Counted from the first letter of the stretch, positions 52,165 through 62,091 are shown. The stretch: 64,000 nt of DNA from Blastomonas sp. AAP53 (GCF_000331245.1 NZ_ANFZ01000002.1:134001-198000); one strand, 5' to 3'. Notes: a model not told the origin generated them from the sequence alone. A program made the numbers and translations.

Positions 52165-53274
52165 ATGGCGGGGTGGAAGCAGCGCTGGGTCGGTTGGCGT
52201 AACCGGATCATCTCCAGCCCGGGATTTCAGTCCTGGGCGTCGCGATCCTTGCTGACGCGCGCGGTCTCGCGGGTACGGGCACGGAGATTGTTCGATATCA
52301 TCGCCGGGTTCACCTATTCGCAGACGCTGTTCGCCTGTGTCGAAGGCGGCATCATCGCGCGGCTGGAGCAGGGCGCGGCGACTTCGGCGGAGCTGGGCGC
52401 GCAGGCGCGGCTGGGCGAGGACGCGACCTGCCGGCTGCTTCGCGCGGCAGCGGCCCTAGGCGTGATCGAGAGCGTCGGCGATGATCTGTGGATGCTGGGC
52501 GATCAGGGCGTGGCGCTGACCGGAAACCCCGGCGCCATTGCGATGATCCGCCACCATCATCTGCTCTATGCCGATCTGGCTGATCCTCTGTCGCTGCTGC
52601 GCGGCGAGCGGACCGAGCCGGGCGCACTGGCAGGATACTGGCCTTACGCCTTGGGTGATGGCAGCGAGGGCGAGGATCAGGCGGCGGTCTCGCCATATTC
52701 GCAGCTGATGGCGGCATCGCAGCCGATGGTCGCCGATCAGGTGGTGCACGCCTGGCGGTTCGATCGGCACCGGCGGATGCTCGATGTCGGCGGCGGCGCG
52801 GGCGCATTCATTGCGGCGGTGGCCAGGGCTGCGCCGGGGCTCGAGTTCGGGCTGTTCGATCTGCCCGCCGTCACCGCGATCGGTGCCCGGCAGCTCACGG
52901 AACAGGGCGTGCGGGTCACTCCGCATCCGGGCGATTTTCGCAATGATGCGATTCCCGCAGGCTATGACCTGATCACGCTGGTGCGCATCCTGCACGATCA
53001 CGACGATGATCTGGCGCAGGCGCTGCTGGCCAAGGTGCGCGCGGCGCTCCGCCCCGGCGATACGCTGCTGATTGCCGAACCGATGGCGGGAACCAGCGGC
53101 GCAGAGGCGATGGCGGACGCCTATTTCGGCTTCTATCTGCTCGCCATGGGCTCTGGCCGGGCGCGCACCACGCGCGAAATCGGTGCGATGCTGACCAGGG
53201 CTGGCTTTGCATCCTGGCGCGAGCGGCACACCGGGCTGCCCATTGTCACCCGGGTCATCGCCGCCACCGCCTGA
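52165..53274 (+). CDS. crtF: Carotenoid O-methyltransferase (CrtF)
   Basis: A 369-residue SAM-dependent methyltransferase of the CrtF type, which methylates the 1-hydroxy group of spheroidene-series carotenoids. The plant-O-methyltransferase fold shows the N-terminal dimerisation region (FDIIAGFTYSQTLFACVEGG), SAM motif RRMLDVGGGAGAFIAAVA, and the general-base region LVRILHDHDDDLAQALL. The start is five bases after bchO. Other crt genes are absent from the window, so its substrates would be made elsewhere. It precedes the bchC promoter region. Confidence 0.88.
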   Translation: MAGWKQRWVGWRNRIISSPGFQSWASRSLLTRAVSRVRARRLFDIIAGFTYSQTLFACVEGGIIARLEQGAATSAELGAQARLGEDATCRLLRAAAALGVIESVGDDLWMLGDQGVALTGNPGAIAMIRHHHLLYADLADPLSLLRGERTEPGALAGYWPYALGDGSEGEDQAAVSPYSQLMAASQPMVADQVVHAWRFDRHRRMLDVGGGAGAFIAAVARAAPGLEFGLFDLPAVTAIGARQLTEQGVRVTPHPGDFRNDAIPAGYDLITLVRILHDHDDDLAQALLAKVRAALRPGDTLLIAEPMAGTSGAEAMADAYFGFYLLAMGSGRARTTREIGAMLTRAGFASWRERHTGLPIVTRVIAATA

Positions 53275-53339
53275 CCCGGCCCGGGCCCCCGATTTTTTCG
53301 GAAAGTGTCCAACTGTCCAAAAACAAATGCACCTCCATG

Positions 53340-53379
53340 TGTAAACCTACATTGACACTAGGGGGAGTTAAGTTAAGAT
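53340..53379 (+). promoter_or_regulatory. bchC promoter with overlapping PpsR/CrtJ-type box
   Basis: TGTAAACCTACATTGACA at 53340-53357 fits TGT-N12-ACA. Its end overlaps a -35 element TTGACA (53352-53357), followed after 16 bases by a -10 element TAAGAT (53374-53379). This overlap is the expected layout for repression of a bchC promoter by PpsR/CrtJ. The bchC start is about 60 bases downstream. Confidence 0.72.
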
Positions 53380-53440
53380 GACACCTTGTTCAGGGGTCTC
53401 TTAGGCGACTCCTCAAGGCTCAAAACGAGGGGAGCGCACA

Positions 53441-54376
53441 GTGCAGGCCATGGCCGTCATTTTCGAAGCGCCGCACCGCCTTGCTTTGCGCTCGCTTGCA
53501 CTGAATGCGCCGGAATCGGGCGACGTTGTCGTCGAGATCGTCTGGAGCGGAATCAGCACCGGCACCGAAAAGCTGCTGTTCACCGGCAAGATGCCGAATT
53601 TCCCCGGAATGGGTTATCCTCTGGTCCCCGGCTATGAATCGGTGGGCCGGATTGTTGATTCAGGTACGGAATGCCGGGCCCGGATCGGCGAATGGGTGTT
53701 CGTCCCCGGCGCCAACTGCTTTGCCGATGCGCGCGGCCTGTTCGGCGGCTCTGCGCGGCGACTCGTGGTTCCCTCGGCGCGTGCGCTCCCCATCGATGAA
53801 AGCTGGGGATCGGACGGCGTGCTGTTCGCTCTGGCCGCAACCGCGCTGCACGCCATGGCGGGAGGCGAGCCTCCCGACCTGATCGTCGGCCACGGCATTC
53901 TGGGCCGCTTGCTCGCTCGCCTCACCATTGCCAGCGGCGCGCCAGCGCCCACCGTGTGGGAAATCGATGCCGCGCGCAGCGCAGGCGATCACGGCTATGC
54001 GGTGGTCCATCCCGATTCAGACGAACGCCGCGATTACCGCAGCATCTGCGATGTCAGCGGCGACAGCGCCTTGCTTGATACGTTGATAGCACGACTGGGC
54101 AAGGGCGGACAGGTGACGCTGGCCGGCTTCTATCAGCAGCCATTGAGCTTCACCTTTCCGCCCGCGTTCATGCGCGAGGCGCGCATCCGCGTCGCTGCGG
54201 AATGGGGCCCGGACGATCTCGTCGCGATTCGCGCGATGGTCTCCAGCGGCGCCCTGAGCCTCACCGGGCTGGTCAGCCATGTTCAGCCGGTCGCCGATGC
54301 GACCAGCGCCTACCCGACCGCGTTTACCGACCCGGCCTGTCTCAAGATGATACTCGATTGGAGCGCTTGCGCATGA
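53441..54376 (+). CDS. bchC: Chlorophyllide a 3-hydroxyethyl dehydrogenase
   Basis: BchC oxidises the 3-hydroxyethyl group of the bacteriochlorophyllide precursor to acetyl. The 311-residue protein is a medium-chain dehydrogenase-type fold; SGISTGTEKLLFTGKMPNFPG and GYPLVPGYESVGRI match the family N-terminus. A nucleotide-binding region (DLIVGHGILGRLLARLTI) follows. I start at GTG, which has GAGGGGAG upstream; an ATG three codons later is the alternative. It begins the bchC-bchX-bchY-bchZ-puf transcription unit and overlaps bchX (ATGA). Confidence 0.93.
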   Translation: MQAMAVIFEAPHRLALRSLALNAPESGDVVVEIVWSGISTGTEKLLFTGKMPNFPGMGYPLVPGYESVGRIVDSGTECRARIGEWVFVPGANCFADARGLFGGSARRLVVPSARALPIDESWGSDGVLFALAATALHAMAGGEPPDLIVGHGILGRLLARLTIASGAPAPTVWEIDAARSAGDHGYAVVHPDSDERRDYRSICDVSGDSALLDTLIARLGKGGQVTLAGFYQQPLSFTFPPAFMREARIRVAAEWGPDDLVAIRAMVSSGALSLTGLVSHVQPVADATSAYPTAFTDPACLKMILDWSACA

Positions 54377-55371
54377 CGATGCTGGAACATTCCGGACCTG
54401 ATACGGCCGCCCTTCGCGACGAAGCGTCGCACGAACCCGATCCGGTGCACACCGGGCCGGTGACCAAGGAAACGCAGGTCATTGCAATCTATGGCAAGGG
54501 CGGTTCGGGCAAGAGCTTCGCGCTTTCGAACCTCAGCTACATGATGGCGCAACAGGGCAAGCGCGTTCTGCTGATCGGCTGCGATCCCAAGTCCGACACC
54601 ACAAGCCTGCTGTTCGGTGGCAAGGCATGTCCGACGATCATCGAGACCAGCAGCGCCAAGAAGCTCGCCGGTGAAGAGGTCAGGATCGAGGACGTCTGCT
54701 TCCAGCGCGACGGTGTGTTCGCGATGGAACTGGGCGGTCCCGAAGTCGGACGCGGCTGCGGTGGACGCGGCATCATCCATGGTTTCGAACTGCTCGAGAA
54801 ACTGGGCTTCCATGACTGGGGCTTCGATTTCGTGCTGCTCGACTTCCTCGGCGACGTGGTCTGCGGCGGCTTCGGCCTGCCCATCGCGCGCGACATGTGC
54901 CAGAAGGTCATCGTCGTTGCCTCGAACGACCTGCAATCGCTCTATGTCGCCAACAACGTCTGCAAGGCGGTCGACTATTTCGGCAAGATGGGCGGCAATG
55001 TCGGCGTTGCCGGCATCCTGATCAACAAGGATGACGGCACCGGCGAGGCGCAGGCCTTTGCTGCCGAAGTCGGCATTCCGATCCTCGCCTCGATCCCGGC
55101 GAATGAGGATATCCGTCGCAAGTCGGCCAACTACCAGATCATCGGACGGCCGGACACCGAATGGGCGTCGCTGTTCGAGGAGCTGGCGACCAACGTCGCC
55201 GAAGCGCAGCCTGCCTCGCCGCGTCCGCTGACGCAGGATGGCCTGCTGGCATTGTTCAAGCCCGAAGACACCGGCGGCAACGTCGAGCTGGTTCCCGCGA
55301 CCCAGGCCGACATGCGCGGTGGCACCTACGAACAGAAGCCCTCGCTCGAAGTGGTTTACGACAGCGTATGA
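54373..55371 (+). CDS. bchX: Chlorophyllide reductase iron protein subunit X
   Basis: A NifH-like ATP-dependent reductase that passes electrons to BchYZ during reduction of ring B of chlorophyllide. The 332-residue protein has the P-loop YGKGGSGKS (residues 40-48) and the two 4Fe-4S ligands Cys129 (GRGCGGRG) and Cys164 (DVVCGGFG). A short N-terminal extension (about residues 1-30) precedes the NifH-like core. Start and stop overlap the neighbouring bch genes in the ATGA pattern. Confidence 0.96.
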   Translation: MTMLEHSGPDTAALRDEASHEPDPVHTGPVTKETQVIAIYGKGGSGKSFALSNLSYMMAQQGKRVLLIGCDPKSDTTSLLFGGKACPTIIETSSAKKLAGEEVRIEDVCFQRDGVFAMELGGPEVGRGCGGRGIIHGFELLEKLGFHDWGFDFVLLDFLGDVVCGGFGLPIARDMCQKVIVVASNDLQSLYVANNVCKAVDYFGKMGGNVGVAGILINKDDGTGEAQAFAAEVGIPILASIPANEDIRRKSANYQIIGRPDTEWASLFEELATNVAEAQPASPRPLTQDGLLALFKPEDTGGNVELVPATQADMRGGTYEQKPSLEVVYDSV

Positions 55372-56900
55372 CCGACAGCCCCGCCTCTTCAGCCTCGCGC
55401 ACGCCTGACCGGATCGAGCTTGCGGCCGCTCCCGTCGAAGGGGGGTGCTCGTCAAAGGACACCATGCGCGCGGCAGCCGAAGAGGCTGGCAAGGGCGAGA
55501 TTCTGGCGCGCTATGCGGCAGATTACCCCAAGGGCCCGCACGATCAGCCGCAAAGCATGTGCCCCGCCTTCGGATCGCTCCGCGTAGGCCTGCGCATGCG
55601 GCGCACCGCGACGATCCTGTCGGGATCGGCCTGCTGCGTCTATGGCCTCACCTTCACCTCGCATTTCTACGGCGCACGGCGTTCGGTCGGTTATGTGCCG
55701 TTCAGTTCGGAGACGCTCGTCACCGGCAAGCTGTACGAAGACATTCGCGACGCGGTGCATCTGATGGCCGATCCGGCTTTGTACGACACCATCGTCGTCA
55801 CCAACCTGTGCGTGCCCACTGCATCGGGCGTGCCGATCCAGAATCTGCCCAAGCAGATCAACGGCGTGCGGATCATCGGCATCGATGTCCCCGGTTTCGG
55901 CATCCCGACGCATGCCGAGGCTAAGGATGTGCTCGCAGGCGCGATGCTGGCTTATGCCCGCAAGGAAGCCTCGCAAGGGCCGGTTGCGGCCCCCAGCCAG
56001 CGCCCCGACCGTCCGACGGTGACGCTGCTGGGTGAAATGTTCCCCGCCGATCCGGTCGGCATCGGCCAGCTGCTCGAGCCTCTGGGCCTGGCCGCTGGCC
56101 CGGTCGTTCCCACCCGCGAATGGCGCGAGCTGTACAGCGCGCTCGATTGCGCCGTGGTTGCCGCGATCCACCCATTCTACACCGCCAGCGTGCGCGAGTT
56201 CGAGGCTGCCGGACGTCCGGTGGTCGGATCAGCTCCGGTCGGCGTCGATGGCACCGCCGCCTGGCTCGACGCCATTGGAGCGGCCTGCGGTATCGCGCAG
56301 TCGCTGGTCGATGCCGCCAAGGACAGATTCCTGCCTGCGATCCGCGCGGCGCTCGACGCCAACCCGATCAAGGGCCGGATCACCGTTTCGGGCTATGAAG
56401 GCTCCGAACTGCTGGTCGCGCGGCTGCTGATCGAAAGCGGCGCGGATGTACCCTATGTCGGGACTGCCTGCCCCAAGACGCGCTGGTCCGAACCCGATCG
56501 TGCGTGGCTCGAAGCGCGCGGCGTGCGTATCCAGTACCGTGCCAGCCTGGAGCAGGATATCGCGGCGGTGGAAGAGTACCGCCCTGATCTGGCGATCGGA
56601 ACGACTCCGGTGGTCCAGCACGCCAAGAGCGAGGCGATCCCGGCGCTGTATTTCACCAATCTCATCTCGGCACGCCCGCTGATGGGCCCGGCGGGCGCAG
56701 GTTCGCTGGCGCTGGTGATTAACGCCGCGCTCGCCAACCAGGACCGGTTCAACCGGATGCAGACCTTCTTCGACGGCGTCGGTGCCGATGCGAATGCCGG
56801 CATCTGGCGCGACACCCCGGTCGACCGGCCCGAGTTCAAGAAGAAGTACGCCGCGCGCATGGTCGGCCTCAACAAGTCCGAAGAGGCGGTGGGCACATGA
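55368..56900 (+). CDS. bchY: Chlorophyllide reductase subunit Y
   Basis: BchY is one of the NifDK-like catalytic subunits of chlorophyllide a oxidoreductase. The 510-residue protein carries the cluster-ligand cysteines in [11 protein letters not shown] (Cys65) and GSACCVYG (Cys89, Cys90), and the family block [20 protein letters not shown]. It is translated from an ATG overlapping the bchX stop and leads into bchZ, also with overlap. Confidence 0.95.
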   Translation: MTDSPASSASRTPDRIELAAAPVEGGCSSKDTMRAAAEEAGKGEILARYAADYPKGPHDQPQSMCPAFGSLRVGLRMRRTATILSGSACCVYGLTFTSHFYGARRSVGYVPFSSETLVTGKLYEDIRDAVHLMADPALYDTIVVTNLCVPTASGVPIQNLPKQINGVRIIGIDVPGFGIPTHAEAKDVLAGAMLAYARKEASQGPVAAPSQRPDRPTVTLLGEMFPADPVGIGQLLEPLGLAAGPVVPTREWRELYSALDCAVVAAIHPFYTASVREFEAAGRPVVGSAPVGVDGTAAWLDAIGAACGIAQSLVDAAKDRFLPAIRAALDANPIKGRITVSGYEGSELLVARLLIESGADVPYVGTACPKTRWSEPDRAWLEARGVRIQYRASLEQDIAAVEEYRPDLAIGTTPVVQHAKSEAIPALYFTNLISARPLMGPAGAGSLALVINAALANQDRFNRMQTFFDGVGADANAGIWRDTPVDRPEFKKKYAARMVGLNKSEEAVGT

Positions 56901-58351
56901 CCCTCATCATCGATCACGATCGGGCCGGTGGCTATTGGGGGGCGGTCTACGCCTTCACCGCCATCAAGGGCCTGCAGGTCATCATCGACGGTCCGGTGGG
57001 TTGCGAAAACCTGCCGGTCACCTCGGTTCTGCATTATACCGATGCTCTGCCGCCGCACGAACTGCCCATTGTCGTCACCGGCCTGGGCGAGGAAGAGCTG
57101 GGCAAGACCGGCACCGAAGGCGCGATGCGCCGCGCCTGGCAGACGCTCGATCCCGATCTGCCCGCCGTGGTGGTTACCGGTTCGATCGCCGAGATGATCG
57201 GCGGTGGCGTGACACCCAATGGTACCAACATCCGCCGGTTCCTGCCGCGCACCATCGATGAAGATCAGTGGCAGGCCGCCGACCGCGCGCTGACCTGGCT
57301 GTGGACCGAGTTCGGACCCAAGAAGGTCAAGCCGCTCGCCCCCCACAAGGAGGGTACCAAGCCCAAGGTCAATATCCTCGGGCCCATCTACGGCACGTTC
57401 AACATGCCCAGCGACCTGGCCGAAATCCAGCGGCTGGTCGAAGGCATCGGCTGCGAGCTCAACATGGTCTTCCCGCTGGGCAGCCATCTGGCCGACGTGA
57501 AGAAGCTTGCGGATGCAGAGGTCAACATCTGCATGTACCGCGAGTTCGGCCGCAACCTGTGCGAGACGCTCGAACGCCCGTACCTGCAGGCGCCGATCGG
57601 GCTGGAATCGACCACCCTGTTCCTGCGCAAGCTGGGCGAGCTGACGGGGCTCAACCCCGAGCCGTTCATCGACCGCGAGAAGCACACGACGATCAAGCCG
57701 CTCTGGGATCTGTGGCGTTCGGTGACGCAGGATTTCTTCGGCACGGCAAGCTTCGGCATCCACGCCAACGAAACCTATGCGCGCGGCATCCGCAATTTCC
57801 TTGAGCACGACATGGGCCTGCCGTGCAATTTCGCCTTCAGCCGCACCGCCGGGGTCAAGCCCGACAACGAGGCGGTGCGCGAGGCGATCCGCACCAACCC
57901 GCCTTTGGTGATGTTCGGCAGCTATAACGAGCGGATGTACATGGCCGAATGCGGTGCGCGCGGCATGTATATTCCGGCAAGCTTCCCCGGCGCGGTGATC
58001 CGCCGCCACACGGGAACGCCGGTGATGGGCTATTCGGGGGCGACCTGGCTGGTGCAGGAGGTGTGCAACGCGCTGTTCGATGCGCTGTTCCACATCCTGC
58101 CGCTGTCGACCCAGATGGATGCAGTTGCGGCCACTCCGGCCAGGATCGAGCGGGAACTCGATTGGACGCCGGAAGCCAAGGCGCGGCTCGACCAATTGGT
58201 CGACGCGCAGCCGGTTCTTGTTCGCATCTCTGCGGCCAAGAACCTGCGCGACGCGGCCGAAAGGGCCGCACGGCGCGCGAACGAGAATTCAGTAACCGAG
58301 GTGCGGCTGGTGGAGGAAGCCGTCGCACAGAATATGGGTCAGCCCGCGTGA
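56897..58351 (+). CDS. bchZ: Chlorophyllide reductase subunit Z
   Basis: The second NifDK-like subunit of chlorophyllide reductase. The 484-residue protein opens with [20 protein letters not shown] and has the ligand cysteine in [20 protein letters not shown] (Cys36). It continues with the typical [17 protein letters not shown] and [20 protein letters not shown] blocks. The C-terminus ([20 protein letters not shown]) resembles a protochlorophyllide-reductase tail. The pufB gene follows after about 130 bases. Confidence 0.95.
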   Translation: MTLIIDHDRAGGYWGAVYAFTAIKGLQVIIDGPVGCENLPVTSVLHYTDALPPHELPIVVTGLGEEELGKTGTEGAMRRAWQTLDPDLPAVVVTGSIAEMIGGGVTPNGTNIRRFLPRTIDEDQWQAADRALTWLWTEFGPKKVKPLAPHKEGTKPKVNILGPIYGTFNMPSDLAEIQRLVEGIGCELNMVFPLGSHLADVKKLADAEVNICMYREFGRNLCETLERPYLQAPIGLESTTLFLRKLGELTGLNPEPFIDREKHTTIKPLWDLWRSVTQDFFGTASFGIHANETYARGIRNFLEHDMGLPCNFAFSRTAGVKPDNEAVREAIRTNPPLVMFGSYNERMYMAECGARGMYIPASFPGAVIRRHTGTPVMGYSGATWLVQEVCNALFDALFHILPLSTQMDAVAATPARIERELDWTPEAKARLDQLVDAQPVLVRISAAKNLRDAAERAARRANENSVTEVRLVEEAVAQNMGQPA

Positions 58352-58480
58352 GCGGCTGGTCCAGTCATCGGCCTTGGGACGGGGCCTCCACGATCCGCAC
58401 GGGATTTTCCCGAACGGATAATCGCCTGGAAGGCGCTCATTTGGCGTTCTTCCAAATCTGGAAGCTAAGGAGAATATCTC

Positions 58481-58693
58481 ATGGCAGATGAAGGGATGGG
58501 TCCAGCGACCTACCTGACGGAAAGCGAAGCAAAGGAGTTTCACAAACTCTTCGTTGCAAGCTTTGCCTTCTTTACGATCATCGCGATCATCGCACACGTT
58601 CTGGTCTGGCAATGGCGCCCCTGGTTCCCGGGCACGCCCGGCTATGAGGCGACTTCGAGTCTCGACCCCGTGACCGACGTGCAGCTCAGCTAA
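58481..58693 (+). CDS. pufB: Light-harvesting complex 1 beta chain
   Basis: The beta polypeptide of the core antenna that surrounds the reaction centre. The single membrane helix ([19 protein letters not shown]) contains the bacteriochlorophyll ligand His39 and the following aromatic belt WQWRPW. At 70 residues it is longer than typical beta chains (about 45-55) because of a C-terminal tail of roughly 20 residues after RPWFP. It has a strong AAGGAG site upstream and starts the pufBALMC series. Confidence 0.95.
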   Translation: MADEGMGPATYLTESEAKEFHKLFVASFAFFTIIAIIAHVLVWQWRPWFPGTPGYEATSSLDPVTDVQLS

Positions 58694-58707
58694 AAAGGAA
58701 ACTTACC

Positions 58708-58893
58708 ATGCATAGAATGTGGCAAACATTCGATGGCAACAAGATCCTGACTGCCCTGGCGGTCTTCCTGTTCGTCCTCGCACTTCTCATCCACTTCATC
58801 CTGTTGAGCACCAATCGCTACAACTGGCTGGAGGCTCCCAACCCGACCGCTGCACCTGCTGCAGTGGCTGCGGCATCGGCGATCACACCCTGA
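58708..58893 (+). CDS. pufA: Light-harvesting complex 1 alpha chain
   Basis: The alpha polypeptide of the core antenna, 61 residues. [20 protein letters not shown] leads into the membrane helix, with the bacteriochlorophyll ligand His29 in [12 protein letters not shown] and Trp40 in RYNWLEA. A short Ala/Pro-rich C-terminal tail follows. The gene lies 15 bases after pufB with an AAGGA site. Confidence 0.95.
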   Translation: MHRMWQTFDGNKILTALAVFLFVLALLIHFILLSTNRYNWLEAPNPTAAPAAVAAASAITP

Positions 58894-58933
58894 CGCCGGG
58901 GTAAAGCCAGTGTGTCGCCTGACCAGGCGATGA

Positions 58934-58970
58934 GGGCGGACCTGTGCGACTGGTTCTTACCGGTCCGCCC
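58934..58970 (+). other. Stable RNA hairpin between pufA and pufL
   Basis: GGGCGGACC at 58934-58942 and GGTCCGCCC at 58962-58970 are perfect complements around a 19-base loop, and no T run follows. In Rhodobacter, hairpins at this place protect the pufBA message and allow antenna polypeptides to be made in excess over the reaction centre. The same role here is inferred. Confidence 0.75.
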
Positions 58971-59070
58971 CTTTCACTGGGTTATTTGAGTCAATCGAGA
59001 CCCCGCACCATCGGGGATAGCTATCAGGCTCGTCGCGCATGCGCGCGGCGGCTAACGAAGGAGTCTGGCA

Positions 59071-59895
59071 ATGGCGCTCTTGAGCTTCGAGAGAAAATAT
59101 CGCGTCAGAGGCGGAACATTGGTCGGCGGGGATCTGTTCGATTTCTGGGTCGGGCCATTTTATGTCGGCTTCTTCGGGATCACGACTCTGTTCTTTGCCT
59201 CGCTTGGCACTGCGCTCATCTTTTACGGTGCATCGCAGGGCGGAACCTGGAACCCGTGGCTGATCAGCATCGCGCCACCCGACCTGAAATATGGTCTGGG
59301 CCTCGCGCCGATGAAGGAGGGCGGTCTGTGGCAGATCATCACGGTCTGCGCGATCGGCGCCTTTGTCAGCTGGGCGCTGCGAGAGGTTGAAATCTGCCGC
59401 AAGCTGGGCATGGGCTATCATGTGCCCTTCGCCTTTGCGGTGGCCATATTCGCCTATGTCACTCTGGTGGTCTTCCGCCCGATGCTGCTGGGCGCCTGGG
59501 GACATGGTTTCCCTTATGGCATTTTCAGCCATCTCGACTGGGTGTCGAACGTCGGCTACCAGTATCTGCACTTCCACTACAACCCGGCGCACATGCTCGC
59601 CGTGTCGTTCTTCTTCACCACGACCCTTGCCCTGTCGATGCACGGCGCGCTGGTCCTTTCGGCCACCAATCCGGCCAAGGGTGAAGACGTCAAATCGCCC
59701 GAATATGAAGACACCTTCTTCCGCGACCTGATCGGCTATTCGGTCGGCACGCTCGGTATCCACCGCGTGGGCCTGCTGCTGGCGCTGAACGCAGGTTTCT
59801 GGAGCGCCGTGTGCATCATCATATCCGGCCCGTTCTGGACCCGCGGCTGGCCGGAATGGTGGAGCTGGTGGCTCAACCTGCCGATCTGGATGTGA
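59071..59895 (+). CDS. pufL: Photosynthetic reaction centre L subunit
   Basis: A 274-residue five-helix membrane subunit that binds the special pair and quinones. Key ligands are His154 (SHLDW, accessory bacteriochlorophyll), His174 (NPAHML, special pair), His191 and His231 (non-heme iron). The QB-site acids Glu213 and Asp214 (YEDTFFRD) are also in place; numbering is one higher than in Rhodobacter. It is preceded by AAGGAG. Confidence 0.97.
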   Translation: MALLSFERKYRVRGGTLVGGDLFDFWVGPFYVGFFGITTLFFASLGTALIFYGASQGGTWNPWLISIAPPDLKYGLGLAPMKEGGLWQIITVCAIGAFVSWALREVEICRKLGMGYHVPFAFAVAIFAYVTLVVFRPMLLGAWGHGFPYGIFSHLDWVSNVGYQYLHFHYNPAHMLAVSFFFTTTLALSMHGALVLSATNPAKGEDVKSPEYEDTFFRDLIGYSVGTLGIHRVGLLLALNAGFWSAVCIIISGPFWTRGWPEWWSWWLNLPIWM

Positions 59896-59910
59896 GAGGG
59901 ATAATTCACC

Positions 59911-60963
59911 ATGGCAAGTTACCAAAACATCTTCACCCAGGTCCAACTGCGCGGGCATCCCGAAATGGGGATGCCGCACAAGGACGGCAGCGATCCCCGC
60001 ATTCCGGTCACCGCCTATAGCTACTGGATGGGCAAGTTCGGCCAGGCCCAGCTCGGCCCGCTGTATCTCGGCAAGCTGGGGCTCGCATCGCTTCTGATGG
60101 GTTCGCTGGCGTTCGTGATCATCGGCCTCAACATGATGGCCTCGGTCAACTGGAACCCCAATGTGTTCCTGAAAGAGCTGTTCTGGCTCGCGCTGGAACC
60201 CCCTGGTCCCGAATGGGGCTTCTCGCCGATGGTGCCGCTGGCCGAAGGCGGCTGGTGGATCATCACCGGCTTCCTGCTGACCGCCTCGGTCCTGCTCTGG
60301 TGGTTGCGCACGTACCGCCGCGCCAAGGCGCTGGGCATGGGCACGCACATTGCCTGGGCCTTTGCGAGTGCCATCTGGCTCTACCTGGTGCTCGGCTTCA
60401 TCCGCCCCGCACTGCTGGGCAGCTGGTCGGAAGCCGTGCCCTTCGGCATCTTCCCGCACCTGGATTGGACCGCAGCCTTCTCGATCCGCTACGGCAACCT
60501 GTTCTACAACCCCTTCCATGCGCTCTCGATCGCCTTTTTGTACGGCTCCACCTTGCTTTTCGCGATGCACGGGGCCACAATTCTGGCCGTGGGTCGCTAT
60601 GGTGGCGAGCGTGAGATCGAACAGATCTACGACCGCGGCACAGCCAGCGAACGCGCTGGTCTGTTCTGGCGCTGGACCATGGGCTTCAATGCCACCATGG
60701 AATCGATCCATCGTTGGGCCTGGTGGTTTGCCGTGCTGACCACACTTACCGGCGGTATCGGCATCCTGCTGACCGGCACGGTTGTCGATAACTGGTATCT
60801 GTGGGCTCAGGAGCACAATTTCGCTCCTGCCTATCCCGATACCGGTGTCGTCGATCCCAGCACCACGCTCATTGCCCCGAGCGAAGCTGTGATCGATCCA
60901 AACCAGATGGTTGAGGATCCGGGCGCACCGCCTGCGGCCCCCAGCCAGACGCAAGGGAGCTGA
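59911..60963 (+). CDS. pufM: Photosynthetic reaction centre M subunit
   Basis: A 350-residue partner of PufL. Ligands are His183 (FPHLDW), His203 (FYNPFHAL, special pair), His220 and His267 (iron), with Glu235 (EREIEQI) as the iron carboxylate. About 40 residues follow the usual end, in a Pro/Asp-rich tail (residues about 310-350, with [17 protein letters not shown]), longer than in Rhodobacter. The gene starts 15 bases after pufL and is followed by pufC. Confidence 0.96.
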   Translation: MASYQNIFTQVQLRGHPEMGMPHKDGSDPRIPVTAYSYWMGKFGQAQLGPLYLGKLGLASLLMGSLAFVIIGLNMMASVNWNPNVFLKELFWLALEPPGPEWGFSPMVPLAEGGWWIITGFLLTASVLLWWLRTYRRAKALGMGTHIAWAFASAIWLYLVLGFIRPALLGSWSEAVPFGIFPHLDWTAAFSIRYGNLFYNPFHALSIAFLYGSTLLFAMHGATILAVGRYGGEREIEQIYDRGTASERAGLFWRWTMGFNATMESIHRWAWWFAVLTTLTGGIGILLTGTVVDNWYLWAQEHNFAPAYPDTGVVDPSTTLIAPSEAVIDPNQMVEDPGAPPAAPSQTQGS

Positions 60964-60968
60964 CGGCC

Positions 60969-62081
60969 ATGCTGAGTCTTTCCAAACTGACCGCCCTGGG
61001 GGCGCTGGCCATTGCCAGCGTTACCCTGGCGGGATGCGAATTCGGCCCCAAGGAAACACAACAGACCGGGTATCGTGGCACGGGCATCGTCCAGATCACC
61101 GATCCCCAGAACGTCGTGTCGCCCGGACAGGTGCCGCCACCGCCGTACGAACTGCCTGCGCCCAGCGGGCCCAAGGCGGGCGAGGTGTATCAGAACGTCA
61201 AGGTGCTGGCGAATGTCAGCCAGGAAGAGTTCGATTATACCATGGCTGCGATCACCCAGTGGATCGTGCCGGCCGATGCGCCTGCCGAGGAAGCCGGGTG
61301 CAATTACTGCCACAATGCCGAAAATCTGGCTGACGACAGCAAATATACCAAGGTTGTCGCGCGCCGGATGATCCAGATGACGCAGAACATCAACCAGAAC
61401 TATTCGGACCACGTCAAGCAGACCGGGGTGACTTGCTACACTTGCCACCGTGGCGCTGCGGTTCCGAAATATGTCTGGACCGATCCCAAGCCGTCTGACG
61501 GACGTCTGATGGGCAACAAGCGCGGGCAGAACACCCCCGACCAGTCGGTGGGCTATGCCTCGCTGCCGGTCGGCACCTATGCCAAGTACATGCGCGGCAA
61601 TTCAGGCCCGGCACGAGTGATCTCGAAGACGATCCACCCGACCACCGCCAACCGGCAGAGCGTCAAGGATGCAGAAGGCAATTATGCCATCATGATGCAC
61701 CTGTCGCAGTCGCTGGGCGTCAACTGCACCTATTGCCACAACAGCCGCTCGTTCGCGCGCTGGGAACAGAGCAGCCCGCAGCGTGCGCTGGCCTGGTATG
61801 GTCTGCAGATGGTGAAGAACACCAACGAGGAGTATATCCATCCCCTCGCCAGCGTGTTCCCTGCCAAGCGGCTTGGCCCGCAAGGCGATCCGTACAAGAC
61901 CAACTGCGCGACCTGCCACCAGATGCAGCGCAAGCCTCTGGGCGGTGCCCAGATGGCCAAGGACTATCCGGCGCTGCGGACGGTATCGGCGGCTGCTCCT
62001 GCGGTTCCGGGCGCAGCCTCTGCCACGGGTGCTGCAGCAGCAGCAGCGGCTCCCGCCGCAGCGGCGGCAGCGGGGAATTAA
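60969..62081 (+). CDS. pufC: Reaction centre tetraheme cytochrome c subunit
   Basis: A 370-residue membrane-bound cytochrome that re-reduces the special pair. The N-terminus is a lipoprotein signal with lipobox LAGC (Cys23). Four heme-binding CxxCH motifs are present: Cys111-His115 (CNYCH), Cys156-His160 (CYTCH), Cys253-His257 (CTYCH) and Cys313-His317 (CATCH). An Ala-rich C-terminal tail (after residue 340) follows. This ends the photosynthesis island; a repeat follows after about 10 bases. Confidence 0.96.
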   Translation: MLSLSKLTALGALAIASVTLAGCEFGPKETQQTGYRGTGIVQITDPQNVVSPGQVPPPPYELPAPSGPKAGEVYQNVKVLANVSQEEFDYTMAAITQWIVPADAPAEEAGCNYCHNAENLADDSKYTKVVARRMIQMTQNINQNYSDHVKQTGVTCYTCHRGAAVPKYVWTDPKPSDGRLMGNKRGQNTPDQSVGYASLPVGTYAKYMRGNSGPARVISKTIHPTTANRQSVKDAEGNYAIMMHLSQSLGVNCTYCHNSRSFARWEQSSPQRALAWYGLQMVKNTNEEYIHPLASVFPAKRLGPQGDPYKTNCATCHQMQRKPLGGAQMAKDYPALRTVSAAAPAVPGAASATGAAAAAAAPAAAAAAGN

Positions 62082-62091
62082 GCTGACACAG

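Noticed and set aside
53312-53333. A second PpsR half-site pair upstream of bchC (TGTCC...ACA)
   Set aside because: The spacing between TGT and ACA is 14 or 6 bases rather than 12, so it does not meet the pattern. It is left as a possible weak site only.
58957-60954. Minus-strand frame of 665 residues opposite pufL and pufM
   Set aside because: It is antisense to the reaction-centre genes and has no family features.
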